Notes: generated by a model from the letters alone, not told the origin. Positions 16,140 to 26,251 are shown, counted from the stretch's first letter. The stretch is 64,000 nucleotides of DNA from Bacteroidales bacterium F22 (GCA_029541985.1 CP095414.1:558001-622000), one strand, 5' to 3'. Made by a program: numbers and translations.

Positions 16140-17315
16140 CTAATGGGTCTCAACAGTATCTATCGTATCTGAATAGTATGCGGTGGGCAATTGGCGACAG
16201 TTGTAAGTAGAGGCCATGATTTCACCATAGGCTCCTGCACTATTGAAGACAATCAAATCGCCTCGCTGTGGGAGGGGTAAGTGGGCTTCTTTTTCAAAGA
16301 CATCACTAGACTCACATATCGGACCGACGATATCGACTGTGGATATAGGGGCTTGTGGAGAAGTTAGGTTCTGAGCTACATGGACTGAACCGTATAGCGC
16401 GGGACGTAACAATTCGGTAAATCCGGCATCTAAAATAGCAAACTGACGATTCACGCCTTTCTTGAGATAGAGTACGGAAGAAACCATATATCCTGACTGA
16501 CCGACCATAGAACGTCCCAACTCGCAATGGAGTTCTTGTCCTTCACGAAGTCGGAGTGTCGCAGCGAAACAATCAAAATAGCTCTTGAAATCAGGGATAG
16601 GATTGGTCTGAGGATGGAGGTAATCTATTCCTAGTCCACCACCTACATTGATTGTCTTCACGTGATGACCTGCTGCTTCTAGTTGAGCTTGCAATTGATT
16701 AACCCGCTCTGCTAAGGCTTCGAAAGGGGCCATCTGGAGTATCTGTGAACCAATATGAAAATGGAGTCCCATCACCTTGATATGGCTTAGTTTGGATGCT
16801 CGTTCGAAAATGGGAAGCATATCTGCAATAGCTATTCCAAATTTGTTTTCGGCTTGTCCTGTGGTTATCTTAGCATGGGTATGCGCATCGACCTCAGGAT
16901 TGATACGAAAGGCCACACGGGCTTCGGTTCCGGCTTCGATAGCTAGGGTATTGATTACTTCTAGTTCGGGAACACTCTCTACATTGAAGCATGAGATATT
17001 GGCTTCGAGAGCTAACTTAATCTCCCAATCGGCTTTGCCTACGCCAGCAAAGACTACTTGACTAGCTGGAATACCACCATCTAAGGCTGCTTGAACTTCT
17101 CCACCACTGACACAATCGGCTCCTATCCCGTTCTTAGCCATAAGGTTCAGAATAGGACGATTACTATTGGCTTTGACTGCATAGTGAATATGATAGTTTG
17201 GACGTTCGCTAATCGCTGATTTTGCACTCGCTACCGTTTCTTGTAGCAGGGACATATCGTAATAATAAAAAGGAGTACGAAGTTCTTTAAATTTGTTTAT
17301 TGGGAAATGTGTCAT
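16140..17315 (-). CDS. lysA: Diaminopimelate decarboxylase
   Basis: Last step of lysine synthesis: meso-diaminopimelate to lysine, PLP-dependent, cytoplasmic. The 391-residue alanine-racemase-fold protein has PLP lysine Lys48 (YAVKAN), GLHFHIGSQ, GGGLGIDY, ELGRSMV and the CESSD motif with Cys334. It follows lysC by 18 nt, so the first and last lysine enzymes are made together. Carboxynorspermidine decarboxylase is a relative, but the HIGSQ and CESSD motifs and the lysC neighbour favour LysA. Confidence 0.92.
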   Translation of the reverse strand: MTHFPINKFKELRTPFYYYDMSLLQETVASAKSAISERPNYHIHYAVKANSNRPILNLMAKNGIGADCVSGGEVQAALDGGIPASQVVFAGVGKADWEIKLALEANISCFNVESVPELEVINTLAIEAGTEARVAFRINPEVDAHTHAKITTGQAENKFGIAIADMLPIFERASKLSHIKVMGLHFHIGSQILQMAPFEALAERVNQLQAQLEAAGHHVKTINVGGGLGIDYLHPQTNPIPDFKSYFDCFAATLRLREGQELHCELGRSMVGQSGYMVSSVLYLKKGVNRQFAILDAGFTELLRPALYGSVHVAQNLTSPQAPISTVDIVGPICESSDVFEKEAHLPLPQRGDLIVFNSAGAYGEIMASTYNCRQLPTAYYSDTIDTVETH

Positions 17316-17333
17316 TGTAAATTGAGTTTCTAA

Positions 17334-18665
17334 TTATTCTTTGTTTTCAACAAATAGTGCATCGCTCAGCAATTGCAAAGATCGTTTCTTGTCGTCTTGA
17401 TTGACTAAGAAAGAGATATTATAATTGCTGCCTCCATAAGAAATCATACGCACTGGTACGTCTTTCATAGCTGATACAACTGCTGATTCAAATCCCACAT
17501 TGGACCATTGTAAATCACCGACTACGCACAAGATACACATGTTATCATCTACGGTAACGGTGCCGTACATCTTAAGGTCGTTGACGATATTGTTGAGATT
17601 TTTGGTATTGTCTATCGTTACGGATACTCCTACTTCACTTGTACAAACCATATCTATGGATGTCTTATAACTCTCGAAGATGTCAAATACTTTACGCATA
17701 AATCCATAGGCTAATAGCATACGACTGGACTTGATACGAATCGCTGTGATATTGTCTTTAGCTGCCACGGCTTTGATACGAGCTAGTTCGGTATCGTTAC
17801 AGATCAAAGTGCCAGGGGCTTTGGGGTCCATGGTATTGAGCAAACGAACAGGGATATTTGCGTATTTCGCTGGTTGGATGCAGGTCGGATGCAAAATCTT
17901 TGCTCCAAAATAGGCCAATTCTGCAGCTTCATCAAAATTCAGATGACGAACGGGAGTCGTATGTTCCACGATTCGTGGGTCATTGTTGTGCATACCGTCT
18001 ATATCTGTCCATATCTGTATCTCGGAGGCATTGACTGCAGCTCCTATCAATGATGCGGTATAGTCGGATCCTCCTCGTTGGAGGTTGTCTACCTCGCCAT
18101 AGGCATTGCGACAGATATATCCTTGGGTGATGTATATTTCAGCATCAGGGGTTTGTTCAATCAGCGTCTGAAGATGGCTACGGGTATAGGCTAAGTCGGG
18201 AGATGCATTTTTATCTGTACGCATATATTCTAGGGCAGGAAGCAGGGTGGCTTTGATCCCTTGTTCTTGCAGATAGAGGGTCATCATCTTAGTAGAAATC
18301 AATTCTCCTTGAGAGAGAATTACTTTCTCTTCAAATAAGGTGAACAAATCTTTTGTATAGGTGCGAATAGCGTCAAAATTTTCTTTGATTGATTTCTGGG
18401 CTAGCTGTTTATACTCGTCAGTAGCATAGAGTTCATCGATATGTGAACGGTATTTGCTTTCGAGCAGATTAATGATTTCATTTGCTCCTTCTGGATTTTT
18501 CTTATAAAGATAATCACCTATTTCAACTAAGGTATTAGTTGTTCCTGACATGGCTGATAGCACAACTATTTTCTTATTGCCATCACTGATTAATTGAGCG
18601 ACTTCTTTCATTTGCTGGGCTGAACCAACTGAGGTTCCACCAAATTTCAATACTTTCATCTTCAT
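17334..18665 (-). CDS. lysC: Aspartate kinase (monofunctional)
   Basis: Phosphorylates aspartate, the entry step to lysine, threonine and methionine. The 443 residues start with MKVLKFGGTSVG and include the kinase loop LQRGGSDYTASLIG and IWTDIDGM. The C-terminal roughly 140 residues form two ACT domains (TAIRIKSSRM, VSVTIDNTKN), which would sense end products. No homoserine dehydrogenase domain is attached. It lies 12 nt after ftsE and 18 nt before lysA. Confidence 0.93.
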   Translation of the reverse strand: MKMKVLKFGGTSVGSAQQMKEVAQLISDGNKKIVVLSAMSGTTNTLVEIGDYLYKKNPEGANEIINLLESKYRSHIDELYATDEYKQLAQKSIKENFDAIRTYTKDLFTLFEEKVILSQGELISTKMMTLYLQEQGIKATLLPALEYMRTDKNASPDLAYTRSHLQTLIEQTPDAEIYITQGYICRNAYGEVDNLQRGGSDYTASLIGAAVNASEIQIWTDIDGMHNNDPRIVEHTTPVRHLNFDEAAELAYFGAKILHPTCIQPAKYANIPVRLLNTMDPKAPGTLICNDTELARIKAVAAKDNITAIRIKSSRMLLAYGFMRKVFDIFESYKTSIDMVCTSEVGVSVTIDNTKNLNNIVNDLKMYGTVTVDDNMCILCVVGDLQWSNVGFESAVVSAMKDVPVRMISYGGSNYNISFLVNQDDKKRSLQLLSDALFVENKE

Positions 18666-18677
18666 ATGCTGACGCTT

Positions 18678-19430
18678 TTATTCGTTATTACTTATATCAT
18701 TTGATTCTTCAACAGCGGCGTGAGTATCCGTTTCTGTCCTTTCTGGTCTATATTGCTGAGTGACATCCGTCAGTTGTTGGTGGTCACATAGCCAAACTAA
18801 TCCAGGATACTTCCCGACTACTTGGCGGTTATGTGTACTCATAATCACTGCGGTGCCTTCTTTTGATATCTCTTGTAGGAGTTCCACAATAGCAAAACCG
18901 TTTTCTTCATCTAGGTTCCCTGTGGGTTCATCTGCCAAGATGATTTCTGGCTTATTCAAGAGGGCACGGGCTATCGCTATGCGCTGCTGTTCTCCTCCGG
19001 AGAGCTGATTGGGTCTACGGTAGGCCTTGTGCTTGAGACCGACTAGGTTAAGTACCTCTTCGATTCTCATCCTACGGCTTGGTAAACTCTTCCAACCAGT
19101 AGCTCTGAGTACAAAATCAAGATTTTCTTCTACAGAGCGGTCCATGAGTAATTGGAAGTCTTGAAAAACAATTCCTAATCGTTTCCGCAGACGGGGCAAT
19201 TTACTTCGCTTAATCTTACACATATCAAACCCCAATACATTGGCTTCATGAGCATTGATGAGGTCCAATTCTCCATAGATTGTCTTGAGAATACTACTCT
19301 TACCGGAGCCTACACTCCCTATCAAGAAGATGAAGTCTCCAGGTGAAACTGTAAACGTAGCTTGTCCTACCACACAATGGTCATCATGCTGAATGTCTAC
19401 GTCTTTATATTGTATAAGATAAGATTCCAT
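18678..19430 (-). CDS. ftsE: ABC transporter ATPase, FtsE-like
   Basis: A 250-residue ATPase with Walker A GSVGSGKS (38-45), Q-loop Gln90, signature LSGGEQQ (143-149), Walker B IILADE (163-168) and the H-loop STHNR. The EEN after the first strand and IVFQDFQLL place it with FtsE, which with FtsX controls peptidoglycan hydrolases at division. The C-terminal 35 residues are acidic and extended beyond usual FtsE. No ftsX is in the window; the gene sits between hisIE and lysC. A different partner permease cannot be excluded. Confidence 0.8.
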   Translation of the reverse strand: MESYLIQYKDVDIQHDDHCVVGQATFTVSPGDFIFLIGSVGSGKSSILKTIYGELDLINAHEANVLGFDMCKIKRSKLPRLRKRLGIVFQDFQLLMDRSVEENLDFVLRATGWKSLPSRRMRIEEVLNLVGLKHKAYRRPNQLSGGEQQRIAIARALLNKPEIILADEPTGNLDEENGFAIVELLQEISKEGTAVIMSTHNRQVVGKYPGLVWLCDHQQLTDVTQQYRPERTETDTHAAVEESNDISNNE

Positions 19431-19444
19431 AAACTAAAAGGGTT

Positions 19445-20077
19445 CTAATGTTTTTTCCACTCAGGATTGTGACGCTCTGCTAATTCACTAGCTAAGTCAC
19501 CTATGCTCAATCCTTTGGCTGTAAGCAATACGATAAGGTGATAAAGTAAGTCTGAACCTTCATAGACCATACGCTCTTTGGTGCCATTGCATGCTTCGAT
19601 GACTAGTTCGACAGCTTCTTCACCTACCTTTTGTGCCATCTTATTGATGCCATCTGCAAATAGACTTGTCGTATAAGATCCTTCGGGTTTCTCTTGGTAT
19701 CTCTTATCTATAAATGATTGTAATTCTTGAAGAAATCCAACTGCTTGACGTTCGTTCGTCTCACCCCAACAGGTATCTGTACCTAGATGACAAGTGGGTC
19801 CTGCTGGATTGGCTCGAACAAGGAGCGTATCATTGTCACAATCACTTTTTATCGATACGAGTTCTAAAAAATGACCACTTTCTTCTCCTTTGGTCCATAA
19901 TTTCTTGCTTGTACGACTAAAGAAAGTCACTTTACCTAGTTCAAAAGTCTTTGCTAATGATTCTTTATTCATATATCCCATCATCAATACTTGACGAGTG
20001 ACATTATCTTGAACGATTGCTGGAACGAGTCCATCGTTTTTTTCGAAATTAACGTTTAATTGTTCTACTTCTGACAT
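19445..20077 (-). CDS. hisIE: Bifunctional phosphoribosyl-AMP cyclohydrolase / phosphoribosyl-ATP pyrophosphatase
   Basis: Steps two and three of histidine synthesis in one 210-residue protein. The HisI half (1-110) has the metal-binding SDCDNDT (Asp79, Asp81, Asp83) and zinc cysteines 80, 96 and 103 (PTCHLGTDTC). The HisE half (about 118-210) has KVGEEAVELVIEA and SDLLYHLIVLL, the acidic helices of the pyrophosphatase. It follows hisF by 12 nt in the order hisH-hisA-hisF-hisIE. Confidence 0.95.
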   Translation of the reverse strand: MSEVEQLNVNFEKNDGLVPAIVQDNVTRQVLMMGYMNKESLAKTFELGKVTFFSRTSKKLWTKGEESGHFLELVSIKSDCDNDTLLVRANPAGPTCHLGTDTCWGETNERQAVGFLQELQSFIDKRYQEKPEGSYTTSLFADGINKMAQKVGEEAVELVIEACNGTKERMVYEGSDLLYHLIVLLTAKGLSIGDLASELAERHNPEWKKH

Positions 20078-20089
20078 ATTTATTTGTAT

Positions 20090-20851
20090 TTATAATTTTC
20101 TAATAGGTATACCTTGCTCGCAAAGATATGATTTTAATTCGGGAATAGGTATCTCACCGAAATGAAAAACACTTGCTGCAAGGGCTGCATCAGCCATTCC
20201 TTGTTCAAAGGCTTCTACAAAATGGTTTTTTGTTCCTGCTCCACCACTCGCTATGATGGGGATATTTAACTGCTCGTGAAGGTGACGAAGGGCTGAAAGA
20301 GCATAACCTTGCTTCACCCCATCGTGATTCATGCTGGTAAAGAGTATCTCTCCTGCTCCACGCTCTTGTGCTTCGTGAGCCCAGTCAAAGAGTTTGTGCG
20401 CTGTCGGAATACGACCACCATTGAGATAGCAATGCCAGTCATTGTCATCCTCACGGGCATCGATGGCTACTACACATACCTGAGAACCGAAGTGGTCAGC
20501 TATTTCTGTGATGAGTTCGGGATGTCGTAGAGCGGCTGAATTGATGGATATCTTATCAGCACCAGCCACGAGGAGACGTTCTACATCGCGCAATTCATGG
20601 ATACCTCCTCCCACGGTGAAAGGTATATTGATGTGCGCTGCGATGCGTTCGACGAGTTGCACGAAGGTCTTACGTCCTTCATGGGTCGCTGTAATATCAA
20701 GAAAGGTCAATTCATCGGCTCCTTGCTTGCTATACGCCGCAGCTAATTCTACGGGGTCACCTGCATCGCGGAGTTCTACAAAGTTGATTCCTTTGACTGT
20801 GGTTCCATTTTTTATATCTAGACATGGAATGATTCGTTTTGCTAAAGGCAT
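20090..20851 (-). CDS. hisF: Imidazole glycerol phosphate synthase, cyclase subunit
   Basis: With HisH makes imidazole glycerol phosphate and AICAR. The 253-residue TIM barrel has catalytic Asp12 ([10 protein letters not shown]) and Asp131 (VVAIDARED) and the phosphate-binding GGGI and ASGGAG loops. [10 protein letters not shown] is characteristic. It lies 49 nt after hisA; the glutaminase subunit is at 21623-22213. Confidence 0.95.
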   Translation of the reverse strand: MPLAKRIIPCLDIKNGTTVKGINFVELRDAGDPVELAAAYSKQGADELTFLDITATHEGRKTFVQLVERIAAHINIPFTVGGGIHELRDVERLLVAGADKISINSAALRHPELITEIADHFGSQVCVVAIDAREDDNDWHCYLNGGRIPTAHKLFDWAHEAQERGAGEILFTSMNHDGVKQGYALSALRHLHEQLNIPIIASGGAGTKNHFVEAFEQGMADAALAASVFHFGEIPIPELKSYLCEQGIPIRKL

Positions 20852-20900
20852 GATTAATGGGTGTTTCGTATGTTCTGATAATCAATGATGAGGATCGCTT

Positions 20901-21626
20901 CTAGCGAATAGCCAACTGTTCTAGTTCCTTCAACGAGATACGTCCTTCATAAAAGGCTTTGCCGAAAATGACTGCTGGCAGATGTGCTTCTTCTAAGCGT
21001 CGAATGTCGGCAGCCGAACTGACTCCTCCACTTGCGATAAGATGCAGGTCCGGATGGACGGCTAAGAGTTCTCTATATAGGTCGATAGAAGGACCTTGCA
21101 ACATGCCATCATGGGCTATATCTGTACAGATGCATTGGGTGATTCCTTCATGGATGTATCGCTGAAGGAAGGGTTCCAAGTCCTGTCCAGAATCTTCAAG
21201 CCACCCTGTGACAGCTATTTTTTTATCTTTCACATCGGCTCCTAGGATAATCTTCTCTGCTCCATAAGTTGCTATCCATCGTGAAAAGGTTATGGGGTCT
21301 TTGACGGCTATACTGCCACCTGTAATCATCTGTGCACCACAATCAAAGGCGATACGCAAATCTTCATCACTTTTGAGTCCACCACCGAAATCGACAACTA
21401 AGGAGGTCTGGGTAGTAATCTGTTCTAATGCTTTATAATTGACTATATGATTTGACTTGGCTCCATCAAGGTCCACGACATGTAATCTATGAATGCCGTG
21501 GTCAGCAAAAGTCTTCGCCATATTCAATGGGGATTGGCTATATATCTTTTTACTTGCATAGTCTCCTTGCGAAAGACGGACACATTTGCCGTCAATAATA
21601 TCTATGGCGGGAATTAATTCTATCAT
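20901..21626 (-). CDS. hisA: ProFAR isomerase
   Basis: Isomerises 5'-ProFAR to PRFAR in histidine synthesis. The 241-residue TIM barrel has catalytic Asp9 ([10 protein letters not shown]) and Asp131 (ILGADVKD), plus the phosphate loops VDFGGGLKS and ASGGVSS. Its start overlaps the hisH stop by four bases, so the two are translationally coupled. Confidence 0.95.
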   Translation of the reverse strand: MIELIPAIDIIDGKCVRLSQGDYASKKIYSQSPLNMAKTFADHGIHRLHVVDLDGAKSNHIVNYKALEQITTQTSLVVDFGGGLKSDEDLRIAFDCGAQMITGGSIAVKDPITFSRWIATYGAEKIILGADVKDKKIAVTGWLEDSGQDLEPFLQRYIHEGITQCICTDIAHDGMLQGPSIDLYRELLAVHPDLHLIASGGVSSAADIRRLEEAHLPAVIFGKAFYEGRISLKELEQLAIR

Positions 21627-22213
21627 AGTGCTAAGAAGTTCTTGAGGATGCGTTCACCTACTCCAGCACTCTTTTCGGGATGGAATTGAGTGGCGTAGTA
21701 ATTGTCTTTATGTAGAGCTGCAGAAAAGGGATGAATATAGTCTGTAGTGGCTATAGTATGTTCACAGACTGGCACATAGTAGCTATGTACAAAATAGGTA
21801 AATTCATTATCAGAAATGCCTTCAAATAATGGACTTTTTGTGTCGGTCAATGTGTTCCATCCCATATGGGGAATCTTGAAGTCGGTACTTGGGGATTGAA
21901 ATTTCTTCACTTTTTGGTCAAAGATACCGAGTAAATCGGCATCTCCTTCTTCTGAATGACTACACATTAGTTGCATCCCTAGACAGATTCCAAGTACTGG
22001 ATTAGTGAGCTCTAATAGTAGTTTATCTAATCCATGATTGCGAAGATATTCTATCGTATATTTGGCTTCTCCCACACCTGGAAAGATGACTTTATCAGCT
22101 TGACGAATCAAATCGTGATCATCAGTAATAGTTGCTTCGACACCCAAACGACGAAGAGCATGGTCTACGCTCCTTATATTGCCTGCGTTATACTTGAGTA
22201 TTACTATATTCAT
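21623..22213 (-). CDS. hisH: Imidazole glycerol phosphate synthase, glutaminase subunit
   Basis: Class I glutamine amidotransferase that feeds ammonia to HisF. The 196 residues contain the oxyanion segment PGVGEA, nucleophile Cys77 (GICLGMQ) and the His178/Glu180 pair (FHPEKS). It is the first gene of the his-ftsE-lys-agu operon. A promoter candidate ends about 30 nt upstream. The other his genes (hisG, D, C, B) are not in this window. Confidence 0.95.
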   Translation of the reverse strand: MNIVILKYNAGNIRSVDHALRRLGVEATITDDHDLIRQADKVIFPGVGEAKYTIEYLRNHGLDKLLLELTNPVLGICLGMQLMCSHSEEGDADLLGIFDQKVKKFQSPSTDFKIPHMGWNTLTDTKSPLFEGISDNEFTYFVHSYYVPVCEHTIATTDYIHPFSAALHKDNYYATQFHPEKSAGVGERILKNFLAL

Positions 22214-22243
22214 TTTACTTTCAGTTGCTTGTTACAATGGCTA

Positions 22244-22275
22244 CAAATGTAACAAAATAGCAAGATATTTCCCAA
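22244..22275 (-). promoter_or_regulatory. Candidate promoter of the hisH operon
   Basis: On the minus strand TACATTTG (22251-22244) matches the -7 box; TTGG/TTG at 22275-22272 is a partial -33 box at 20-21 nt. It leaves a short leader of about 25 nt. Confidence 0.5.
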
Positions 22276-22403
22276 CACAAGCTACAAAAGTTTTTATTTA
22301 TCACTCTTTTTGTTACTTTTTGAATAATCGGATAGAAAACGAATATGTTTCATCTGAATTGATTACTTTTGTATTATAAAATGATATATTAAAAAGAACG
22401 ATT

Positions 22404-23189
22404 ATGCATACTAAAGAAGAGAAATTGGCGGCTTTTGGCCGATTATTGGATATCATGGATGAACTCAGAGTGAAGTGTCCTTGGGATCGAAAACAGACAA
22501 ATGAAAGCCTCAGACCTAATACTATTGAAGAGACTTATGAACTTTGTGAGGCGCTGATGAATGAGGACCAAAATGAGATTAGTAAAGAACTGGGGGATGT
22601 ATTGCTTCAGGTGGTATTCTATGCCAAAATTGGTAGTGAAGGGGAGCATTTTGATATTGCGGATGTGTGTACCAAATTGTGTGACAAATTGGTCTTCAGA
22701 CACCCACACGTCTTTGGTGACGAGAAAGCTAATACCGCTGGAGAGGTGAGCAAACTCTGGGAACAGACGAAAAGAAAAGAGAAGGAAGGCAATAAGAGTG
22801 TCCTTAGTGGCGTACCTGCTTCATTGCCTGCTCTTATCAAGGCTTATCGTATTCAAGACAAGGCGCGCAATGTAGGCTTTGATTGGGAAAAAAGAGAACA
22901 GGTTTGGGATAAAGTCAAAGAGGAACTTCAAGAATTTGAAACTGAAGTTAGTGCTATGGATGAACAGAAATCAAAAGAGGAGTTTGGTGATTTATTATTT
23001 TCTCTTATCAATGCAGGAAGGCTTTATGGTATTAATCCTGAAAATGCATTGGAATTGACTAACCTTAAGTTCATCAAACGGTTTAATTATCTTGAAGAAA
23101 ATACGCTCAAAAAAGGAAAAGAACTCAAAGAGATGTCACTAGAAGAAATGGATTTCTATTGGAATGAAGCAAAAAAGCTGGAATCTTAA
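22404..23189 (+). CDS. mazG: Nucleoside triphosphate pyrophosphohydrolase MazG
   Basis: Hydrolyses (d)NTPs to monophosphates and pyrophosphate; a housecleaning enzyme. The 261 residues hold two MazG domains. The first has CPWDRKQT, EETYELCEAL and KELGDVLLQVVF; the second has EELQEFETEV and KEEFGDLLFSLIN, each with the paired acidic residues that bind magnesium. Length matches E. coli MazG. A TACTTTTG -7 box lies at 22364-22371. It is divergent from the his operon. Confidence 0.93.
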   Translation: MHTKEEKLAAFGRLLDIMDELRVKCPWDRKQTNESLRPNTIEETYELCEALMNEDQNEISKELGDVLLQVVFYAKIGSEGEHFDIADVCTKLCDKLVFRHPHVFGDEKANTAGEVSKLWEQTKRKEKEGNKSVLSGVPASLPALIKAYRIQDKARNVGFDWEKREQVWDKVKEELQEFETEVSAMDEQKSKEEFGDLLFSLINAGRLYGINPENALELTNLKFIKRFNYLEENTLKKGKELKEMSLEEMDFYWNEAKKLES

Positions 23190-23289
23190 AAAAACTGGAA
23201 TTGAGAAGGTTATAATTCTAAAATTTATGTTATCTTGTCATTCCTTAATGGCTTGCTTATTTATTCAAAACAACTAATCGTATTTAGAT

Positions 23290-23961
23290 ATGAAAAGAAA
23301 AGATTTCAATGCTCCTATAAGAGCGATTTGGGGACTCGTACTGGGACTCATCCTGTGTATATACCCTGATAATGTGGGAAATTATCTTGTTATCCTATTA
23401 GGATTGATTTTCATGGTTCCGTCTGCTGTTTCTATTATTGTGTACATCGCTCAATTTATGAAGACGAACAAATTTAAATCAAAGACTTTTCCGCTGATTG
23501 CAATCGGCTGTCTTATCTTTGGTGCGTGGTTGGTCATTAGTCCTGCTAATTTCGTTCAGATGCTTACTGTTATCATCGGTCTATTGATGATTATTGGTAG
23601 TGTACAGCAGCTCTATGGCTTACAATTAGCCAAACAATGGACCACTATTTCTGGAATTCATTATTTTGTGCCTATCATTTTACTTGTCAGCGGAATCATC
23701 GTCATATTGAATCCAATCGGAGTAGTGGGTACTGTCATGACTTTTGCTGGAATTGTCATCTTGATTTATTCTTTCAATGAATTAATCCGATTCTTTATGT
23801 TTGATGTGCATAAACCTTCGGATGACAAACAATCTAACAATATGGACTCTCCTGATGCATCGGTGGATGGTGAACATGAGGATTCGCTACATGATGACAT
23901 GGATGACGAAGATGATGATATCGAGGATGTTCCTTTCATAGAGACTAAGAAGGACAACTAG
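23290..23961 (+). CDS. DUF308 (HdeD-like) membrane protein with acidic tail
   Basis: A 223-residue membrane protein with six hydrophobic segments in the first 175 residues, arranged in three pairs as in HdeD/DUF308 proteins. The last 45 residues are strongly acidic (runs of Asp and Glu such as MDDEDDDIEDV) and probably cytoplasmic. E. coli HdeD helps acid resistance, but the role in Bacteroidetes is unknown. It lies 100 nt after mazG and 53 nt before a membrane glycosyltransferase. Confidence 0.75.
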   Translation: MKRKDFNAPIRAIWGLVLGLILCIYPDNVGNYLVILLGLIFMVPSAVSIIVYIAQFMKTNKFKSKTFPLIAIGCLIFGAWLVISPANFVQMLTVIIGLLMIIGSVQQLYGLQLAKQWTTISGIHYFVPIILLVSGIIVILNPIGVVGTVMTFAGIVILIYSFNELIRFFMFDVHKPSDDKQSNNMDSPDASVDGEHEDSLHDDMDDEDDDIEDVPFIETKKDN

Positions 23962-24014
23962 ACTGACAGCGTGTAGTATAAAACGATAAACCAATTATTG
24001 AAAAATTGTAATTT

Positions 24015-25109
24015 ATGGCAATGAGTAACGGTATGCAAGAAATTCTATTGTTTGTTCTTTTAGGATTGATTGCTTGTTGTAGTATCTATCTTATTATTTT
24101 TTACTTGAAAATTTATTATAAGGTAATCAGTAAGACAAAAAAATGGAATGATCATGTTGAAGAAAACGAGATGGAGTCGCTAAATGAATCTCCTGGTATA
24201 TCTGTCATCATAGCAGCGAATAACCAAGAAGCTGAGTTGCGGAGAAATCTTGAAAAAATACTTAATCAAAAGTATTCTAAGTTCGAAGTGATTGTTGTTC
24301 TTGACAGTGAAGCTGATGATTCTAGTGAAGATTTGCTTACTGCTTTTATGGAGAAATACCCGAATCTGTATCAGACGTATATTCCTAAGGGGTCTAAGTA
24401 TCTTAATCGACATAAGTTGATGTTATCTATAGGAATCAAAGCTAGCCATCATAAGTGGCTCTTATTTACTGATGCGGATTGCCAACCAGGAAGTGACCAA
24501 TGGATTCAGTTAATGGCTAATAAGATGACTGCGGATAAGAGTGTCGTCATAGGGACTGTTGTCCTTCAGCCGCGTAGTGAGGATTATCCGATTTCACTTT
24601 GGAAGAAAATACAAAAGACGTTTATTGATCAGATGCTGAACGCATTGGGAATGGCCTTAAATGGGAAACCTTATCGTGCTTCTGGCAAAAATATGGCGTA
24701 TAGAAAGAGCTTGTTCAATGAGAACAAGGGATTTAGTAGACAGTTGACTTTCGAAGGTGGAGAAGATAGTTTGCTAATCAATGACATTGCTACTGGAAAA
24801 AATACTGCTGTTGTTTTGAATAAAAAGGCTTGGATGTTTGCGGAAACGTATTGTACTAAGAAGAGCTGGAAGAATAAATGTAAGATTGAGAAAAAAATGG
24901 CAGCTAAACTTACTGGTTCGGCTGCACATTTAATAGGAATAAAGCGACTAGCATCTTATTTACTAGCGACTCTTGTAATAGTAGCTCTCACCCTATCGCT
25001 TATCATCAAGGATTGGATGGTATTGGCTCTAGCTATTTCGTTATGGATAATCCCTATGGGAATTCTATTCATTATAAAAAGAATGAGTAGAAATATGTAT
25101 TATTTGTAA
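24015..25109 (+). CDS. Membrane-anchored family 2 glycosyltransferase
   Basis: A 364-residue protein with one N-terminal membrane span (about 8-30), a GT-A domain (about 62-270) and two C-terminal spans (about 315-357). The catalytic domain shows SVIIAANNQE, LLFTDADC (DAD 153-155) and a later GGEDSLL. The layout resembles processive or lipid-linked cell-surface glycosyltransferases. Substrate unknown. Its last 10 bases overlap the 3' end of the convergent agmatine deiminase gene. Confidence 0.82.
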   Translation: MAMSNGMQEILLFVLLGLIACCSIYLIIFYLKIYYKVISKTKKWNDHVEENEMESLNESPGISVIIAANNQEAELRRNLEKILNQKYSKFEVIVVLDSEADDSSEDLLTAFMEKYPNLYQTYIPKGSKYLNRHKLMLSIGIKASHHKWLLFTDADCQPGSDQWIQLMANKMTADKSVVIGTVVLQPRSEDYPISLWKKIQKTFIDQMLNALGMALNGKPYRASGKNMAYRKSLFNENKGFSRQLTFEGGEDSLLINDIATGKNTAVVLNKKAWMFAETYCTKKSWKNKCKIEKKMAAKLTGSAAHLIGIKRLASYLLATLVIVALTLSLIIKDWMVLALAISLWIIPMGILFIIKRMSRNMYYL

Positions 25110-26131
25110 TATTGCATCGTTACACAATGAAGAGAACCATTTTGCTTAATTAGAGAACTGCAATCGATTCCTATAACTTCTCTGTCTTCGAAGAAACTGC
25201 CTAAAGCAGAAAGTGCTTCTTTATCGGTTTCCTCTTGATTATAAGTAGGGACGAGCACGGCACCGTTTAAAATCAAGAAGTTGGCATATGTAGCGGGTAG
25301 TCTTCTATCTTCATAGTAAACTGGAGCAGGTAGCGGAAGGGGTATCAAACGATAGGGCTCTCCATTTTCTTGTTTCCAGCTTAATAACTCATTTTCCATT
25401 TCATCGAGGTAATAGAATAAATCATCTTCTTGGTCATAGCACTTTACATAAGCAATTGTATCAGGGGAACAAAAACGTGCTAACGTGTCAATATGACCAT
25501 CTGTATCATCGCCTTCTATATATCCACGACTCAACCATAAGACACGGTTGAGGTTAAAGATTGTCTTGAGTTGTTCTTCAATCTCATCTTTGGTCATCCA
25601 TGAGTTCCGATTATCAGAGAGCAAACATTCTGTAGTAGTCATTAAGGTTCCTTGTCCGTCAGATTCAATGGATCCTCCTTCTAGTACTATATGCTGCATA
25701 TTATGATAAGTGCCACTCAATTGACCTTGCAAGAATAAATTCTTCGTAATCTGGTTATCATGATTAGCTGAATATTTCAATCCCCAACCATTAAACTTAA
25801 AATCGAGAATCTGTATCCCCTCTGGTGTCTTCAGAGAAATGGCTCCGTGGTCCCTAGCCCAAGAATCATTGGTCGGAATACTTGCAGTGGTTATGTTCTT
25901 CATATTGCAATTTGCACCTGACAATTTCTTCCAAGGAATAGAAGAGTTTGGAGAAACAATCATTACCCCTTGATAACGGCTAATAGTCTTCGCTATGTTA
26001 ATAAAACATTGCTCCACTTCCTCAAAAATTGGCCCCCAATCTGACTCCATCGTCGGCCAAGTCAATTGAACATTGGATTGTTGTTCCCATTCTGCAGGCA
26101 ATCTCGATCCTTTTATTCTATCAAATTTCAT
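25100..26131 (-). CDS. aguA: Agmatine deiminase
   Basis: Converts agmatine to N-carbamoylputrescine and ammonia, the step before AguB (15220-16107). The 343-residue protein has the five-fold pseudosymmetric deiminase (PPAD) fold. Seen: LPAEWEQQSNVQLTWP, NDSWARDHG, VLEGGSIESDG, GDDTDGHIDT with His213, and catalytic Cys336 in GSLHCVTMQ. The frame is open to 26194, but the ATG at 26131 fits the family start. Related peptidyl-arginine deiminases are longer and carry signal peptides, which this lacks. It overlaps the convergent glycosyltransferase gene by 10 nt. Confidence 0.92.
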   Translation of the reverse strand: MKFDRIKGSRLPAEWEQQSNVQLTWPTMESDWGPIFEEVEQCFINIAKTISRYQGVMIVSPNSSIPWKKLSGANCNMKNITTASIPTNDSWARDHGAISLKTPEGIQILDFKFNGWGLKYSANHDNQITKNLFLQGQLSGTYHNMQHIVLEGGSIESDGQGTLMTTTECLLSDNRNSWMTKDEIEEQLKTIFNLNRVLWLSRGYIEGDDTDGHIDTLARFCSPDTIAYVKCYDQEDDLFYYLDEMENELLSWKQENGEPYRLIPLPLPAPVYYEDRRLPATYANFLILNGAVLVPTYNQEETDKEALSALGSFFEDREVIGIDCSSLIKQNGSLHCVTMQYYK

Positions 26132-26219
26132 ATTGTTATTGATTATCTTGCGTATTATAACAGCTCGTTTTGTTACTTCCCTATAAATATACAAATATAG
26201 AGAATTTTTTCATTTTATA

Positions 26220-26251
26220 TTTGTATAAATGTCTTTTTTCAATTACGTTTG
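26220..26251 (+). promoter_or_regulatory. Promoter of the FabK-like gene
   Basis: TTTG (26220-26223), a 20-nt spacer and TACGTTTG (26244-26251) match the consensus. Predicted start near 26258, giving an 85-nt leader that carries a tandem repeat. Confidence 0.7.

Noticed and set aside
25100-25109. Overlap of two convergent genes as a regulatory antisense site
   Set aside because: A 10-nt tail overlap is common in compact genomes and nothing else supports control.
26132-26194. N-terminal extension of agmatine deiminase
   Set aside because: The 21 extra residues are not family-like, and the ATG at 26131 begins the conserved part.
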